From assembly GCF_004005905.1 (NCBI RefSeq), contig NZ_SACO01000004.1:62001-126000 (forward strand): a stretch of 64,000 bases of DNA, read 5' to 3'. The notes under the pieces were generated by a model. The model saw only the letters and a program-made list of their open reading frames with translations. It was not told the origin of the DNA and did not search any database. How positions within the stretch are numbered: position 1 is the first letter of the stretch; every line of letters begins with the position of its first letter. The position numbers and the translations under genes are program-made. Shown here piece after piece: positions 8,330 to 17,709 of the stretch. This stretch comes from Novosphingobium umbonatum. GTDB lineage: Bacteria > Pseudomonadota > Alphaproteobacteria > Sphingomonadales > Sphingomonadaceae.

Positions 8330-9379
8330 CTATCCCGAAATATCGGCCACGGATTGACGCAGTTTGAGTTCATAGTCGATCTGCACGCACCGCGCTTCCC
8401 ATTCCTTGCCCTCCAAGGTCGCGGCGATCAGCGCATCGGCGGCCATGCGCGCCATGGCGATGGTGGGTTGGCTGACGGTGGAAATGCGCGGCCATGTCGA
8501 TTGCGAGATCAACAAGCCGCCAAAGCCGAAAATGGACAATTGGGCGGGCACTTGCAGGCCCCGTTCAAAGGCCATGGCCAAAACGCCTGCGGCCATTTCA
8601 TCATTGGCGGCGAAAATGGCGGTGGGGGGTATTGCGCTGTCCATCATGGCCGCGCCTGCCTTCAGACCGGAATCAAAGGTGAAGGCGCCTTGCTCTATCT
8701 GCAATTGCGTATCGGGCACGTTGGCCATGGCATCGCGCAACCCGTCAAGGCGCGGTGTATGGGCAAAATGGGAAGCAGGGCCGGTGATATAGCCCAGACG
8801 GCGATGCCCCTGCGCCAGCAGATAGGCCCCAATCTCGCGCCCCGCGGCATAATTGTCGATCACCAAACACAGGCCACGGTCCAGTTGGGTGCCCGGATTC
8901 ATGCGGGCATAACGGACCTGCCGCGCGTCCAGTTCATCCAGCAGCCAATCACAGTCGCACAGCGGCGGCATCAGCAAAAGGCCGTCAAAGCTGACCGCAT
9001 CGAAACAATCGTCCAGCCAAGCCCGCCCCGCTTCGGCATCGCTGGAATCGATGTTCTCGGTCACCAGATGAAATCCTGCCTGTTGGCAGGATTGCAGCAT
9101 GCCGGTGATAATATCGGCCAGATAGCTGGGCAGGCGGTTGCCTTCATCCAGCTTATGGATCGCGGCGCTGTCGCTCACCAGCAGGCCCAGCATCGAGGAG
9201 CGCCCTCCGCGCAATTGCTGGGCGGCGCGGTTGGGGCGGAAATTCAGCTCTTCCATCGCCTGTTCAACCTTGCGGCGATAGTCTTCCCCCACCTTGGGAT
9301 GTTTGTTCAGCACCCGCGAAACGGTCTTGAACGAGACGCCGGCATGTTTGGCGATATCGATAATAGTCGGGCGTGTCAT
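8330..9379 (-). CDS. LacI-family transcriptional regulator
   Basis: 349 aa from M-T-R-P-T-I-I-D-I-A. The LacI helix-turn-helix and hinge are canonical: I-A-K-H-A-G-V-S-F-K-T-V-S-R-V-L-N, then the ligand domain with F-A-A-N-D-E-M-A-A-G-V. In-frame starts at 9400 and 9451 are possible but none has a clear ribosome-binding site, so I placed the start by family homology. It is divergent from the TonB receptor at 9630 and probably controls the receptor-hydrolase operon in response to an imported sugar or ester product, as is common in sphingomonads. Confidence 0.9.
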   Translation of the reverse strand: MTRPTIIDIAKHAGVSFKTVSRVLNKHPKVGEDYRRKVEQAMEELNFRPNRAAQQLRGGRSSMLGLLVSDSAAIHKLDEGNRLPSYLADIITGMLQSCQQAGFHLVTENIDSSDAEAGRAWLDDCFDAVSFDGLLLMPPLCDCDWLLDELDARQVRYARMNPGTQLDRGLCLVIDNYAAGREIGAYLLAQGHRRLGYITGPASHFAHTPRLDGLRDAMANVPDTQLQIEQGAFTFDSGLKAGAAMMDSAIPPTAIFAANDEMAAGVLAMAFERGLQVPAQLSIFGFGGLLISQSTWPRISTVSQPTIAMARMAADALIAATLEGKEWEARCVQIDYELKLRQSVADISG

Positions 9380-9500
9380 ACTGACGCGTTCAGCTTTCAT
9401 CCAAGGCGGTTCACAGCCTTGGTCTGTTTCGGTTGCGGGCGTCAATGTCAAATTTTCGCCACTCGCCGCGACCGAAACCCAAATTCAATCATGACTGCCA

Positions 9501-9521
9501 CCAAACTGATAGCGCGTTTGG
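9501..9521. promoter_or_regulatory. Candidate LacI operator
   Basis: Inverted repeat CCAAAC (9501-9506) and GTTTGG (9516-9521) with a 9-nt centre lies between the LacI gene and the TonB receptor. Size and position suit a LacI-type operator, but the centre lacks the usual CG dyad, so this is only a candidate. Confidence 0.35.
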
Positions 9522-9629
9522 CCTCGGTTTGGATCAATGAACACCCATAAGCAAAATGTCGGGACGTGGCGCATCATGCGAAGCCGGAAAGTGCTTTGCG
9601 CTTGCCCGTCCTGTTTATGGGAGGACAAG

Positions 9630-12452
9630 ATGAGAAAGCTTCAGGCCATTTTTTTGGCGGGTACCGGTCTGGTATCCGGCCTGTTCGTGGCAGGTCAGGC
9701 ATCGGCGCAAGAGGCAACCCCTTCGGCGCAGGACATCATTGTCACCGGTTCGCGCGTGGTGAAAAATGGCGACAATAGCCCCACGCCGGTCACCGTGGTC
9801 ACCACCGAAAATCTGGTCAATCTGCGCCCGACCAGCCTGACGGAATCGATCAACACCTTGCCGGTTTTCTCCGGATCGCGCGGGCAATTGAGCAATCCGG
9901 GCGTTTCGGGCGGCGTGTCGGGCGGCAATGGCAGCGCGGCGCAGCTTAATCTGCGCAACCTTGGCGGGGTGCGCAATCTGGTGCTGCTCGATGGCCGCCG
10001 TGTTCCGCCCACTTCCTATACCAATATCGTGGACGCCGATGTAATCCCCCAATTGCTGGTCAAGCGGGTGGATACAGTGACGGGCGGCGTGTCGGCGGTC
10101 TATGGTTCGGATGCGGTGTCGGGCGTGGTCAATTTTGTCACCGACACCAAGTTTGAGGGGCTTAAAGTGCAGGCCCAGATGGGCGTGTCGACCTATGGCG
10201 ACAACCCTTCGCAGCAGGCGGCTCTGGCATGGGGCACTAAATTTGCCGAAGGGCGCGGCCATTTCGAAGTCAGCTATGAATATCGCAACGATGACGGCAT
10301 CCTGCGCCGTTCACAGCGCAGCTGGTACAACCGCGCCGTGGTGGTGGGCAATGGCACAACCATCCCCTATTCGCTGATCACCAATGGCACGCTGGCGGCC
10401 CAGCCTTTTGGCGGCAAGATCATCTCCTGCGGGACCGGTTGCGCCTTGGCAGGCCAGTATTTTGCCAGCAATGGCGTGCTCAGCCCCTTTGTCAACGGCA
10501 CGACCTATAGCGGCACCACCACGCAAAGCGGCGGTGCGGGTGGCTATCTGGACATGTCGCTGAAAGCGGCGCAGCGTTCGCACCAGATCTATGCGCGCAC
10601 CGATTATGACTTTAACGACAATATCCACGGCTTCTTCACGCTGAGCGGCAATTTCAAGCGCAACCTGTCCTATGGCGGCGACCTGAGCCTTGCCAATTAT
10701 ACGCTGTCCACCGCCAATGCTTTCCTGCCTGCCGCCTATGCCGCGCAAATGCCGGGCTCGACTTTCGTGCTGAGCGAGATCAACACCCAGATCGAGCGCG
10801 CCCGTTACGAGCCCAAGACCCGCCAGTTGATGGCCATTGCCGGCCTTGAGGGTAAGCTGGGCAATTACAACTGGAACCTGTCCTATGTGTATGGCGATTC
10901 CCGCCTGTCCACGACCAGTTCCAATCAGGTCAACAATCAAAAGCTGTCGGCGGCTTTGGATGCCGTGAGCACGGCCAGCGGGCCTGCCTGCTATGCCGCG
11001 ACACAGGCCGCAACCGCCTCGGCCTATGCCGGTTGCACGCCGCTCAACCTGTTCGGCCCCTCGGCAGCCAGCGCGGCGGCGCTCAACTATATCATGGACA
11101 CGACCACTTACGTGGCCACCACGCGCCAGCATGACTTTAACGCCTCAATTTCGGGCAGCCCGTTCAGCACATGGGCCGGTGAAGTGACCGCAGCCCTGTC
11201 GGGTGAATGGCGTTATCAGTCCTTCATCTCGCAAAGCACGGCAACGCCCTCGATGTATGCCGATTGCACCAATCTGCGTTACAATTGCGTGGCGACCGGT
11301 GCGCGCACGCTGCTTTATGCCAACACTTTGGCGTCCAACCCGCATGTGTCGCAATCGGTGATGGAATTGGCGGGCGAAGTGAATGTGCCGCTGCTCAAAG
11401 ATGCGCCGTTGGTCAAATCGCTGGGGCTGAATGCAGCGGCGCGTTACACCAAATATAACACGGTGGGCACCTATTGGACGTGGAAGCTGGGCGCGGATTG
11501 GCACATTGTCGACGGGCTGCGTTTCCGTGGCACGATCAGCCGCGATATTCGCGCGCCTACGCTCAACGACCTGTTCGCCGCCACTTCGGTCACGATGGTG
11601 ACCAATCAGGACCTGAAGACCGGCGCTACCAACCTGCTGCCTTCGGTGAATGTGTCCAACCCCAATCTGACCGCCGAAATTGGCCGGACCCTGACCGCCG
11701 GTCTGGTGATGAAGCCCGCTTTTCTGCCCGGTTTCAGCCTGGCCGTGGACTATTATGACATCAAGGTCAGCAATGCGATCACCACGGTGCAGGGTTTCCA
11801 GCCCACCATCCAGCAGGGCTGCAACAGCGGCGGTCTGGCGGTCTATTGCGGCCTGATCCAGCGTGATAGCAGCGGCGCGGTGACGGCTTGGTATGTGCAG
11901 CCGATCAACCTGTCCAAGGTCACCACCTATGGTCTGGACGTAGAGGCCAATTACAATGGCTCGATCGGCAGCCACAAGCTGGCCCTGCGCGGTCTGGCCG
12001 CCTATCAGCCGCATATCCGTTATATCCAGCCCGGTGTGGCCGTGATTGATCAGGGCGGGGTGGCCTTTGGCACCAATGGTTTGACGGCCAGCCCATCGTG
12101 GCGCCTGACTGCCACGGCCAGCTTTAACGTCAATGACAACCTGCGCGTCGATACGATCTATCGCTGGCGCAATGCGCTCAAGCTGTGGGGTGATCCCACG
12201 GTGGCCTGGGCTGCAGGGCAGGGCAAAGTCGCACCCTTTGGCCAGTTGGGTGTGAACCTGTCGCAAACGGTCAACCTGTCGAGCGGCAGGAAGGTGGAGA
12301 TGTTCCTCAACATCCAGAACCTGCTCAACGCCAAGCCGCCGGTGGCCAATGCGCCGGGTACGGCCACTTCGCCGGGCGGGTTTGGTGGCTTTGTGGTCAC
12401 CGATGATCCGGTGGGCCGCTACTTCACCCTCGGCTTGCGCGCCAAGCTCTAA
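9630..12452 (+). CDS. TonB-dependent outer-membrane receptor
   Basis: 940 aa. Signal peptide M-R-K-L-Q-A-I-F... ending A-S-A-Q, then a TonB-box-like D-I-I-V-T-G-S-R-V, plug domain (V-L-L-D-G-R-R-V-P, S-A-V-Y-G-S-D-A-V-S-G-V-V-N-F) and a 22-strand barrel ending in F-T-L-G-L-R-A-K-L. It imports a bulky substrate across the outer membrane using TonB energy. The start at 9630 is fixed by GGAGG 5 nt upstream; the longer frame has no signal peptide. Two exported hydrolases follow directly, so the ligand may be an ester-containing compound or its fragment. Confidence 0.92.
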   Translation: MRKLQAIFLAGTGLVSGLFVAGQASAQEATPSAQDIIVTGSRVVKNGDNSPTPVTVVTTENLVNLRPTSLTESINTLPVFSGSRGQLSNPGVSGGVSGGNGSAAQLNLRNLGGVRNLVLLDGRRVPPTSYTNIVDADVIPQLLVKRVDTVTGGVSAVYGSDAVSGVVNFVTDTKFEGLKVQAQMGVSTYGDNPSQQAALAWGTKFAEGRGHFEVSYEYRNDDGILRRSQRSWYNRAVVVGNGTTIPYSLITNGTLAAQPFGGKIISCGTGCALAGQYFASNGVLSPFVNGTTYSGTTTQSGGAGGYLDMSLKAAQRSHQIYARTDYDFNDNIHGFFTLSGNFKRNLSYGGDLSLANYTLSTANAFLPAAYAAQMPGSTFVLSEINTQIERARYEPKTRQLMAIAGLEGKLGNYNWNLSYVYGDSRLSTTSSNQVNNQKLSAALDAVSTASGPACYAATQAATASAYAGCTPLNLFGPSAASAAALNYIMDTTTYVATTRQHDFNASISGSPFSTWAGEVTAALSGEWRYQSFISQSTATPSMYADCTNLRYNCVATGARTLLYANTLASNPHVSQSVMELAGEVNVPLLKDAPLVKSLGLNAAARYTKYNTVGTYWTWKLGADWHIVDGLRFRGTISRDIRAPTLNDLFAATSVTMVTNQDLKTGATNLLPSVNVSNPNLTAEIGRTLTAGLVMKPAFLPGFSLAVDYYDIKVSNAITTVQGFQPTIQQGCNSGGLAVYCGLIQRDSSGAVTAWYVQPINLSKVTTYGLDVEANYNGSIGSHKLALRGLAAYQPHIRYIQPGVAVIDQGGVAFGTNGLTASPSWRLTATASFNVNDNLRVDTIYRWRNALKLWGDPTVAWAAGQGKVAPFGQLGVNLSQTVNLSSGRKVEMFLNIQNLLNAKPPVANAPGTATSPGGFGGFVVTDDPVGRYFTLGLRAKL

Positions 12453-12517
12453 GGGGTGATGCGAGGGGCTGCCTTTGCGGCGGCCCTTTACATCCGTTGC
12501 GGGAAAGACAGGAAAGC

Positions 12518-13897
12518 ATGACAGGCAAAAGCAGCCTATGGTGGCGCGGGATTTTGGGCATGGCGGGGGCCTTGGGCCTTGTCGCGGGCACCCATACGGC
12601 GATGGCACAGGATGCGGTCAACACGCGGTTTATCCGCGTGGCGCAGGGGGTGCCGTCTGTGCTCTATACGCCCGCGACCATGGGGCCAAAGTCGGCCACC
12701 GCCGTGTTGATTATGCATTCGGCCGCGGATTATCTGGCCTTCCCCGGTTGCACCCAATTGGCGCAACGCGGCTATCAGGCGCTTTGTGTCAACAATAGCA
12801 CCAGCAAGTCGGGCGCCTTCAATGATGGCGTGCTCGATCAGGTGCTGCTGGAAATCAAGGCGGCGATGCAGGTCTTGCGCGCGCAACCGGGCGTGCGGCG
12901 TGTGGTGCTGCTGGGCCATAGTGGCGGCGGCACGGTGATGAGCGCCTATCAGATGATCGCCGAGGGTGGGGTGAAAACCTGCCAAGGGGCCGAGAAGATC
13001 TGGAAATGCCCCGATACGCTGGCCGGTATGCCACCGGCGGACGGGATCATGCTGGTCGATTCCAATTGGGGGCTGGGCGCGATGACCCTGTTCAGCCTCG
13101 ATCCGGCGGTGCAGGACGAGGCCCATGCCACGCGGCTTGATCCGGCGCTCGACATGTTCGATCCGGCCAACGGGTTTGGCGCCTCCGGCTCGAACTATTC
13201 CCCTGCCTTCACCGCCCGTTTTCTGGCCGTCGAGGCGCAGCGCAGCCGCGCGATCACCGCCAAAGCACAGGCGGCCATGGATGATTTGCGCAGCGGCAAG
13301 GGGCCATTTGCCGATGATGCCCCCTTTACCGTGGCCGGAGCCAGCCTGTTGGGTGGCAATAACAAATTGTTTTCCCAAGATGTCAGCCTGATGGCGCGCA
13401 CCAAAGCGGCCTATCCCCTGATCCATGCCGATGGTTCGCAAAGCGTGCAGGTGGTGCAAACGGTGCGTGTGCCGGAAAACACCGAGAACCTCTCGCCTTC
13501 CTATCGGCGGGGGGCCTTGCGGACATCGGTGCGGTCCTATCTGTCCACCTATGCCATTCGGGTGGGCAAGGACTTCTCCTATGACGCCAGCGGCGTGACC
13601 GGTGTGGATTGGACCTCGACCTATGCCAGCCCTCCGGGCAATGTGCAGTCTATCGCCGCGCCCTTGCTGGTGATGGGGATGACCGCGCATTGGGAATTTC
13701 TGGCGGCGGAAACCATCTATAATCTGGCCCGATCAAGGGACAAATCCATCGCCTTCGTCGAAGGGGCTGACCACCTCTACAACACCTGCAAGCCTTGCGA
13801 GAAAATGCCGGGCCAGTTCGGTGATACCCAGAAAACAACCTATGATTACATCGACCAATGGCTGAGCGCTGCTGGCCGGTTTGGCGGCAAGGAGTAA
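12518..13897 (+). CDS. Exported alpha/beta-hydrolase
   Basis: 459 aa with a signal peptide ending A-M-A-Q. Nucleophile elbow G-H-S-G-G-G at about residues 136-141, and a likely catalytic histidine in E-G-A-D-H near the C-terminus; a pair of cysteines C-K-P-C follows. The start at 12518 has AGGA upstream. It lies between the TonB receptor and a type-B carboxylesterase in one operon, so it probably cleaves the same imported or periplasmic ester. It is longer than most single-domain hydrolases because of an inserted lid region (about residues 150-330). Substrate unknown. Confidence 0.82.
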   Translation: MTGKSSLWWRGILGMAGALGLVAGTHTAMAQDAVNTRFIRVAQGVPSVLYTPATMGPKSATAVLIMHSAADYLAFPGCTQLAQRGYQALCVNNSTSKSGAFNDGVLDQVLLEIKAAMQVLRAQPGVRRVVLLGHSGGGTVMSAYQMIAEGGVKTCQGAEKIWKCPDTLAGMPPADGIMLVDSNWGLGAMTLFSLDPAVQDEAHATRLDPALDMFDPANGFGASGSNYSPAFTARFLAVEAQRSRAITAKAQAAMDDLRSGKGPFADDAPFTVAGASLLGGNNKLFSQDVSLMARTKAAYPLIHADGSQSVQVVQTVRVPENTENLSPSYRRGALRTSVRSYLSTYAIRVGKDFSYDASGVTGVDWTSTYASPPGNVQSIAAPLLVMGMTAHWEFLAAETIYNLARSRDKSIAFVEGADHLYNTCKPCEKMPGQFGDTQKTTYDYIDQWLSAAGRFGGKE

Positions 13898-13900
13898 GCG

Positions 13901-15583
13901 ATGCGCTTTAGGGTTTTGACATGGGGCGTCGCGCTGTCGGCTTTGACCATGCATGGTGCGTCAATGGCGCAAACGGTCGTCCAGAACGCGCGGGAAGTGC
14001 GGGTGGAAAGCGGTTTGCTGCGCGGCGCGGCGGGGCGCGATCGGGCGGTCAATGTCTATAAAGGCGTGCCCTATGCCGCGCCGCCTGTGGGGGATTTACG
14101 TTGGCGGGCTCCCGCGCCTGTGCCCGCTTGGCAGGGCCTGCGCGATGCTGGCCAATTTGGCCCCGCCTGTCCCCAGCCGGGGGGCGACATGGCGCGCGGC
14201 CTGTCGCAGAGCGAGGATTGCCTGACCGCCAATATCTGGACCACCGCATCGGCAGGTAGCGGCGAAAAGCGCCCCGTCTACGTCTGGATCTATGGCGGCG
14301 GCTTTATCGGCGGCACCGGTGCAAGTCCTGAATTCGACGGCGAGGCCTTGGCGCGCAAGGGCATCGTCGTGGTAACGTTCAATTATCGCGTTGGCGCCTT
14401 GGGCTTTTTGGCCACACCGGAACTGAGCAAGGAAAGCCCGCAAGGCGCTTCGGGCAATTACGGCTTGATGGATCAAATCGCCATGCTGCGTTGGGTTCAG
14501 CGCAATATTGCGGCTTTTGGCGGCGATCCGGCGAAAGTAACCATCGGCGGCCAATCGGCAGGGGCGGGGTCGGTGGGCTTCCTCACCATGTCACCGCTGA
14601 CGAAAGGCCTGTTCCGCGCCAGCATTGGCCAAAGCCATGCCCGTCACCCCGGCGATACGGAATTGCGCTATCTCTCGGTGTCCTATCGCCGCAAGGATGA
14701 GGCGGAGAAGGCCGGTCAGGCCTATGCCGCCGCGCATGGCAGCACCGACCTTGCGCAATTGCGCGCCATGCCGTGGCAAAAGATCATCGAGGGCAGCAAC
14801 ACCGTCGATATGGCGGTCGAAACCGGATCGGATGGCAAGCCGCCTTTGTTCCGACCAGTGGTTGATGGCTATGTCCTGCCGCGCAATTATGCGCAAACCT
14901 ATGCCGCACAGGCGCAGAATAAAGTGACCTATGTGGCAGGCAACAACAAGGACGAGACGGGCGCGGTGCCTGAAACGGCCTTTGAACGCTTGCGCAACAA
15001 TCCGCCACCGATGCGCGCGGGCATGCCGCAAACCAGCGTGACGCTGGCCGCGTTTCAGGCGGCGGCGCGGCGCAAGTTCGGGCCGATGGCAGAGGAATTC
15101 CTGCGCCTCTATCCCGCCGGTGACGATGCCACCGCCGCGATCCAGAATGACGCCGCGGCCCGCGATTGTTCGCGCATTTCCACCTTCCTTTGGGGCCAAT
15201 TGTGGAGCAAGGGCTCGCCGCTGCCGGTCTACAGCTATTTCTGGACCCATGGCCCGCCCGGCCCTGATCATGACATGCGCGGGGCTTATCATGGGTCGGA
15301 AATCACCTATGCGTTCAACAGTCTGGATGCGGTGAACCGCCCATGGACGGAGCAGGATCGCCAGATCGCCGAAGTGATGTCCTCCTATTGGGCCAATATT
15401 ATCGCCACCGGTAACCCCAATGGCCGCGATGGTGGTGGCCATCCCTTGCCCCTCTGGCCCGCCTATGATCGGGCACAGCCAAGGGTGATGGAATTGGGCG
15501 ATCATTTCGGCCCGATACCGGTGGCCACGCCGGAACGGATTGATTTCTGGCGGCGCTTCTTTGAAGGCCAGCCACAATGGTAG
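13901..15583 (+). CDS. Exported type-B carboxylesterase
   Basis: 560 aa with a signal peptide ending S-M-A-Q. Family signatures: Y-K-G-V-P-Y-A-A-P-P-V-G-D-L-R-W, E-D-C-L-T-A-N-I-W, the oxyanion Y-G-G-G-F, and nucleophile G-G-Q-S-A-G-A-G-S. Glu and His of the triad are likely in N-K-D-E-T-G and G-A-Y-H-G-S-E. It begins 3 nt after the preceding hydrolase stop, with GGAG overlapping that stop. Predicted role: periplasmic hydrolysis of esters, possibly phenolic esters given the gallate dioxygenase elsewhere in the window (inference). The in-frame sequence after its TAG stop stays open for 56 codons. Confidence 0.93.
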   Translation: MRFRVLTWGVALSALTMHGASMAQTVVQNAREVRVESGLLRGAAGRDRAVNVYKGVPYAAPPVGDLRWRAPAPVPAWQGLRDAGQFGPACPQPGGDMARGLSQSEDCLTANIWTTASAGSGEKRPVYVWIYGGGFIGGTGASPEFDGEALARKGIVVVTFNYRVGALGFLATPELSKESPQGASGNYGLMDQIAMLRWVQRNIAAFGGDPAKVTIGGQSAGAGSVGFLTMSPLTKGLFRASIGQSHARHPGDTELRYLSVSYRRKDEAEKAGQAYAAAHGSTDLAQLRAMPWQKIIEGSNTVDMAVETGSDGKPPLFRPVVDGYVLPRNYAQTYAAQAQNKVTYVAGNNKDETGAVPETAFERLRNNPPPMRAGMPQTSVTLAAFQAAARRKFGPMAEEFLRLYPAGDDATAAIQNDAAARDCSRISTFLWGQLWSKGSPLPVYSYFWTHGPPGPDHDMRGAYHGSEITYAFNSLDAVNRPWTEQDRQIAEVMSSYWANIIATGNPNGRDGGGHPLPLWPAYDRAQPRVMELGDHFGPIPVATPERIDFWRRFFEGQPQW

Positions 15584-15754
15584 GTTGATCCGGCCCGTCT
15601 CAAACCTCGCTATCAGCGCTATATTCCCGTTTTGCCCGCCGGAACGCGCATCACCAGCATTGAAAAATTTGAACAAATTGACCGTGAAGGTCTGGAAATC
15701 CATTATACCAATTGCCAAACCCAATGGTGGCAGGTGATCGAATTCCCCGACTGA
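15584..15754 (+). pseudogene. In-frame coding-like remnant after the esterase stop
   Basis: Directly after the esterase TAG, the same frame reads 56 sense codons to a TGA at 15752-15754. The translation has a protein-like composition (R-Y-I-P-V-L-P-A-G-T-R-I-T-S-I-E-K, then T-Q-W-W-Q-V-I-E-F-P-D). Carboxylesterases of this family normally end where the TAG stands, so this is more likely the tail of a lost neighbouring gene than a read-through domain. I do not recognise the parent family, and no convincing start codon or ribosome-binding site precedes it. Confidence 0.35.
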
Positions 15755-15762
15755 GGCGCGAG

Positions 15763-17034
15763 TTAGGGCAGCCGCCCCGTCAATGCGTTCAATTGCCATG
15801 CCGCCAACAGGCGCTGGCCTTGGGCTTCAATGGCGGAAGTTTGCGCGGTGATCGCTTCTCTTTCCGCGTCCAGCAAGGCCAGTTGCGGTTTGGCGCCCAC
15901 TTTGGCTTCCAATCGGATCGAACGCAGCGCTTCGGCCGCGGCGGTGCTGCGCGCCTCGCTGGCAGCGACCATTCGATGGGCGGTTTGCAGGCCGGTCCAT
16001 GCAGCGATCACGGCGCTGTCCATCGCCTCATGCGCCTCGCGGGCACGGGCTTGCATGCCGGAGAGATGGGCATCTGCCTCGGCGCGTTTGGCCGAGATGC
16101 GCCCGCCCGACCATAGCACCCAGCGGCCCCGCAAGCCCAGGCTCACCGTATTGGCACGGTAATCGGGAAAGAACTGGTCGCGCGTATGGCTGGCCTCGGT
16201 GAAGGCGCTGATGCTGGGCATGGCTTCGGCCTGAGCGGCGCGTGCCTGTGCGCGGGCGATGTCCACCGATTTTTCGGCCTGCGCCAGCGCCGGATTGTTG
16301 CGCTGTGCCGCCTCCATCGCCTCGTCCAGAGTGGCTGGCACGGGCGGTAGATCGGGCATCGGCAAGTGGTCAGGGGCACCCTCGCCGGTTATGCGGCGAT
16401 ATTGGGCCAAGGCGCTGATCCGGCGGCCTTCGGCCTGCGCCAATCCTGCCTCCCCCTCGGCACGGCGGGCTGTGGCGGCGGCCAGTTCAGAGCTGGGTAC
16501 CTCGCCGGATTGATAGCGCAATTGGGCCTGCCTTGCGACTTCGGTCAGTTCCTGCGTCAATTGACGGAAGCGAAGCTCGATCTGGCGCGCGCTCAGCACT
16601 TCGACATAGGCCGTGACGGCGGCGAGGGTTACTTGCGCCCGCGCCTCATCCTGCCCCAGTCGCGCCAGATCGAGGCCGCCCCTTGCCTGATCTTGCGCTG
16701 CCTTCCAGCGCCCGCCGGAATAGATCGGCATTTCCGCGCCCGCCTGCACCGCCAAAGGCATGACATTCTTGGGGCCGATGCCAAAGAAGCCGTCATTGTC
16801 GATCCGGCCATAGCCGATCTGCCCTTGAAGGCTGACCAAGGGGAGGGTTTCGGCGCGCACGCCTTCCTTTCTGGCTCTGGCGGCATCAGCCTCGGCCTGG
16901 GCCTGATCCAGTGCGGGGGCGTGGCGCAAGGCTTGCGCTATCGTGGCGGTCAAGTCCTGCGCCGGTTCCTGTGCCTGCGCCAAGGGGCCATACAGCAGCA
17001 GCGGGACAAGCCAGAGACCGGTCAGGCGGCGCAT
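15763..17034 (-). CDS. TolC-family outer-membrane efflux protein
   Basis: 423 aa with a cleavable signal peptide ending A-Q-A-Q and two repeats of long amphipathic helices rich in A-Q-A-E-A-D-A-A patterns, as in TolC/CzcC-type channels. There is no lipobox. It lies 12 nt downstream of the DUF2892 gene on the same strand and is divergent from the rhodanese-adaptor-RND operon, so it is the natural outer-membrane partner of that pump. The C-terminus ends at L-N-A-L-T-G, typical for the family. Confidence 0.9.
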   Translation of the reverse strand: MRRLTGLWLVPLLLYGPLAQAQEPAQDLTATIAQALRHAPALDQAQAEADAARARKEGVRAETLPLVSLQGQIGYGRIDNDGFFGIGPKNVMPLAVQAGAEMPIYSGGRWKAAQDQARGGLDLARLGQDEARAQVTLAAVTAYVEVLSARQIELRFRQLTQELTEVARQAQLRYQSGEVPSSELAAATARRAEGEAGLAQAEGRRISALAQYRRITGEGAPDHLPMPDLPPVPATLDEAMEAAQRNNPALAQAEKSVDIARAQARAAQAEAMPSISAFTEASHTRDQFFPDYRANTVSLGLRGRWVLWSGGRISAKRAEADAHLSGMQARAREAHEAMDSAVIAAWTGLQTAHRMVAASEARSTAAAEALRSIRLEAKVGAKPQLALLDAEREAITAQTSAIEAQGQRLLAAWQLNALTGRLP

Positions 17035-17046
17035 GATCCAAGCCCC

Positions 17047-17250
17047 TTACTTGAACGTCGGATCAGCGGAAAAGCCCATGGCTTTAAACAGTTTGGCGGC
17101 AGGGCAAAAGCCGGTGAAGCTGGCCTGGACAAGGTTCGCGCCGGCAAAGAGAGTCAGATAGATCCAGGCCGGATTGAGGAAATGGGCGGCCAAAGCGCTG
17201 GCGAGGACGAGAACACCGACAAAGCGCATCACGGCAGAATCAATCGACAT
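17047..17250 (-). CDS. DUF2892 small inner-membrane protein (YgaP-like)
   Basis: 67 aa from the ATG at 17250, which follows AAGGAG. Two transmembrane helices and the conserved T-G-F-C-P motif (Cys49) identify DUF2892, the membrane part of the sulfurtransferase YgaP. It is co-directional with the TolC gene and divergent from a separate rhodanese gene, so the two halves of a YgaP-type system are encoded apart here. DUF2892 genes are recurrent members of BigR-regulated sulfide-detoxification operons. Confidence 0.85.
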   Translation of the reverse strand: MSIDSAVMRFVGVLVLASALAAHFLNPAWIYLTLFAGANLVQASFTGFCPAAKLFKAMGFSADPTFK

Positions 17251-17279
17251 GGTTGGTCTCCTTGCTTCTAACATTGCGC

Positions 17280-17314
17280 TTGCCTTATATTGCAAAATAA
17301 CCATATAAGCAATA
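17280..17314. promoter_or_regulatory. AT-rich dyad, candidate operator of the ArsR/BigR-like repressor
   Basis: In the divergent spacer between DUF2892 and rhodanese lie CTTATAT (17284-17290) and ATATAAG (17303-17309), extendable to TTGC(C)TTATAT / ATATAAGCAA, with an overlapping TATTGC / GCAATA pair (17288-17293, 17309-17314). It is markedly AT-rich in a GC-rich genome. Position and symmetry fit one operator controlling both directions. Confidence 0.5.
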
Positions 17315-17358
17315 CATGATTTTTAGACTCGCCGCCAGAGGGCGAAAAGGAGAAGGCC

Positions 17359-17694
17359 ATGTTCGGATTTGGTAAAAGTGCCCAGCATCGCGAATTCGAT
17401 GCGGCGCAATTGCAGGCCATGATCGCCGCCCGGCAGGTGGTGGTGGTCGATGTGCGTGAAGGCGATGAGTTCGCGCAAGGCCATATCCCGGGGGCGCTGA
17501 ACCTGCCCTTGTCCAGCTTTGATGTCAGCCAATTGCCCGACGCGGATGGCAAAATGATCGTGCTGAACTGTCTGGGGGGCAAGCGTTCGGGGATGGCGCT
17601 GGACAAATGTGTTGCGGCACAGGCGGCCGTGGAGGGCCATCTGGCAGGTGGCTTTGGCGCCTGGGCTCAGGCTGGCCTTCCCGTCGAGCGATAA
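17359..17694 (+). CDS. Rhodanese-like sulfurtransferase
   Basis: 111 aa, a single rhodanese domain: V-V-V-D-V-R-E-x-x-E-F-x-x-G-H-I-P-G-A, and active loop C-L-G-G-K-R-S with persulfide-forming Cys71. It transfers sulfane sulfur in the cytosol. The ATG follows AAGGAG. It is the first gene of the operon rhodanese, adaptor, RND permease, ArsR regulator. Its presence in a pump operon suggests that the trigger or the cargo involves reactive sulfur species. Confidence 0.9.
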   Translation: MFGFGKSAQHREFDAAQLQAMIAARQVVVVDVREGDEFAQGHIPGALNLPLSSFDVSQLPDADGKMIVLNCLGGKRSGMALDKCVAAQAAVEGHLAGGFGAWAQAGLPVER

Positions 17695-17709
17695 GAGGGG
17701 GGCGTCACG

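Noticed and set aside
9466..9537. Further short GGTTTGG/CCAAAC-like repeats as extra LacI operators
   Set aside because: The arms are short and unevenly spaced; only the symmetrical pair at 9501-9521 was kept.
15581..15583. Esterase TAG as a recoded codon
   Set aside because: The family normally ends at this point and no other in-frame amber codon in the window suggests suppression; kept only as a low-interest observation.
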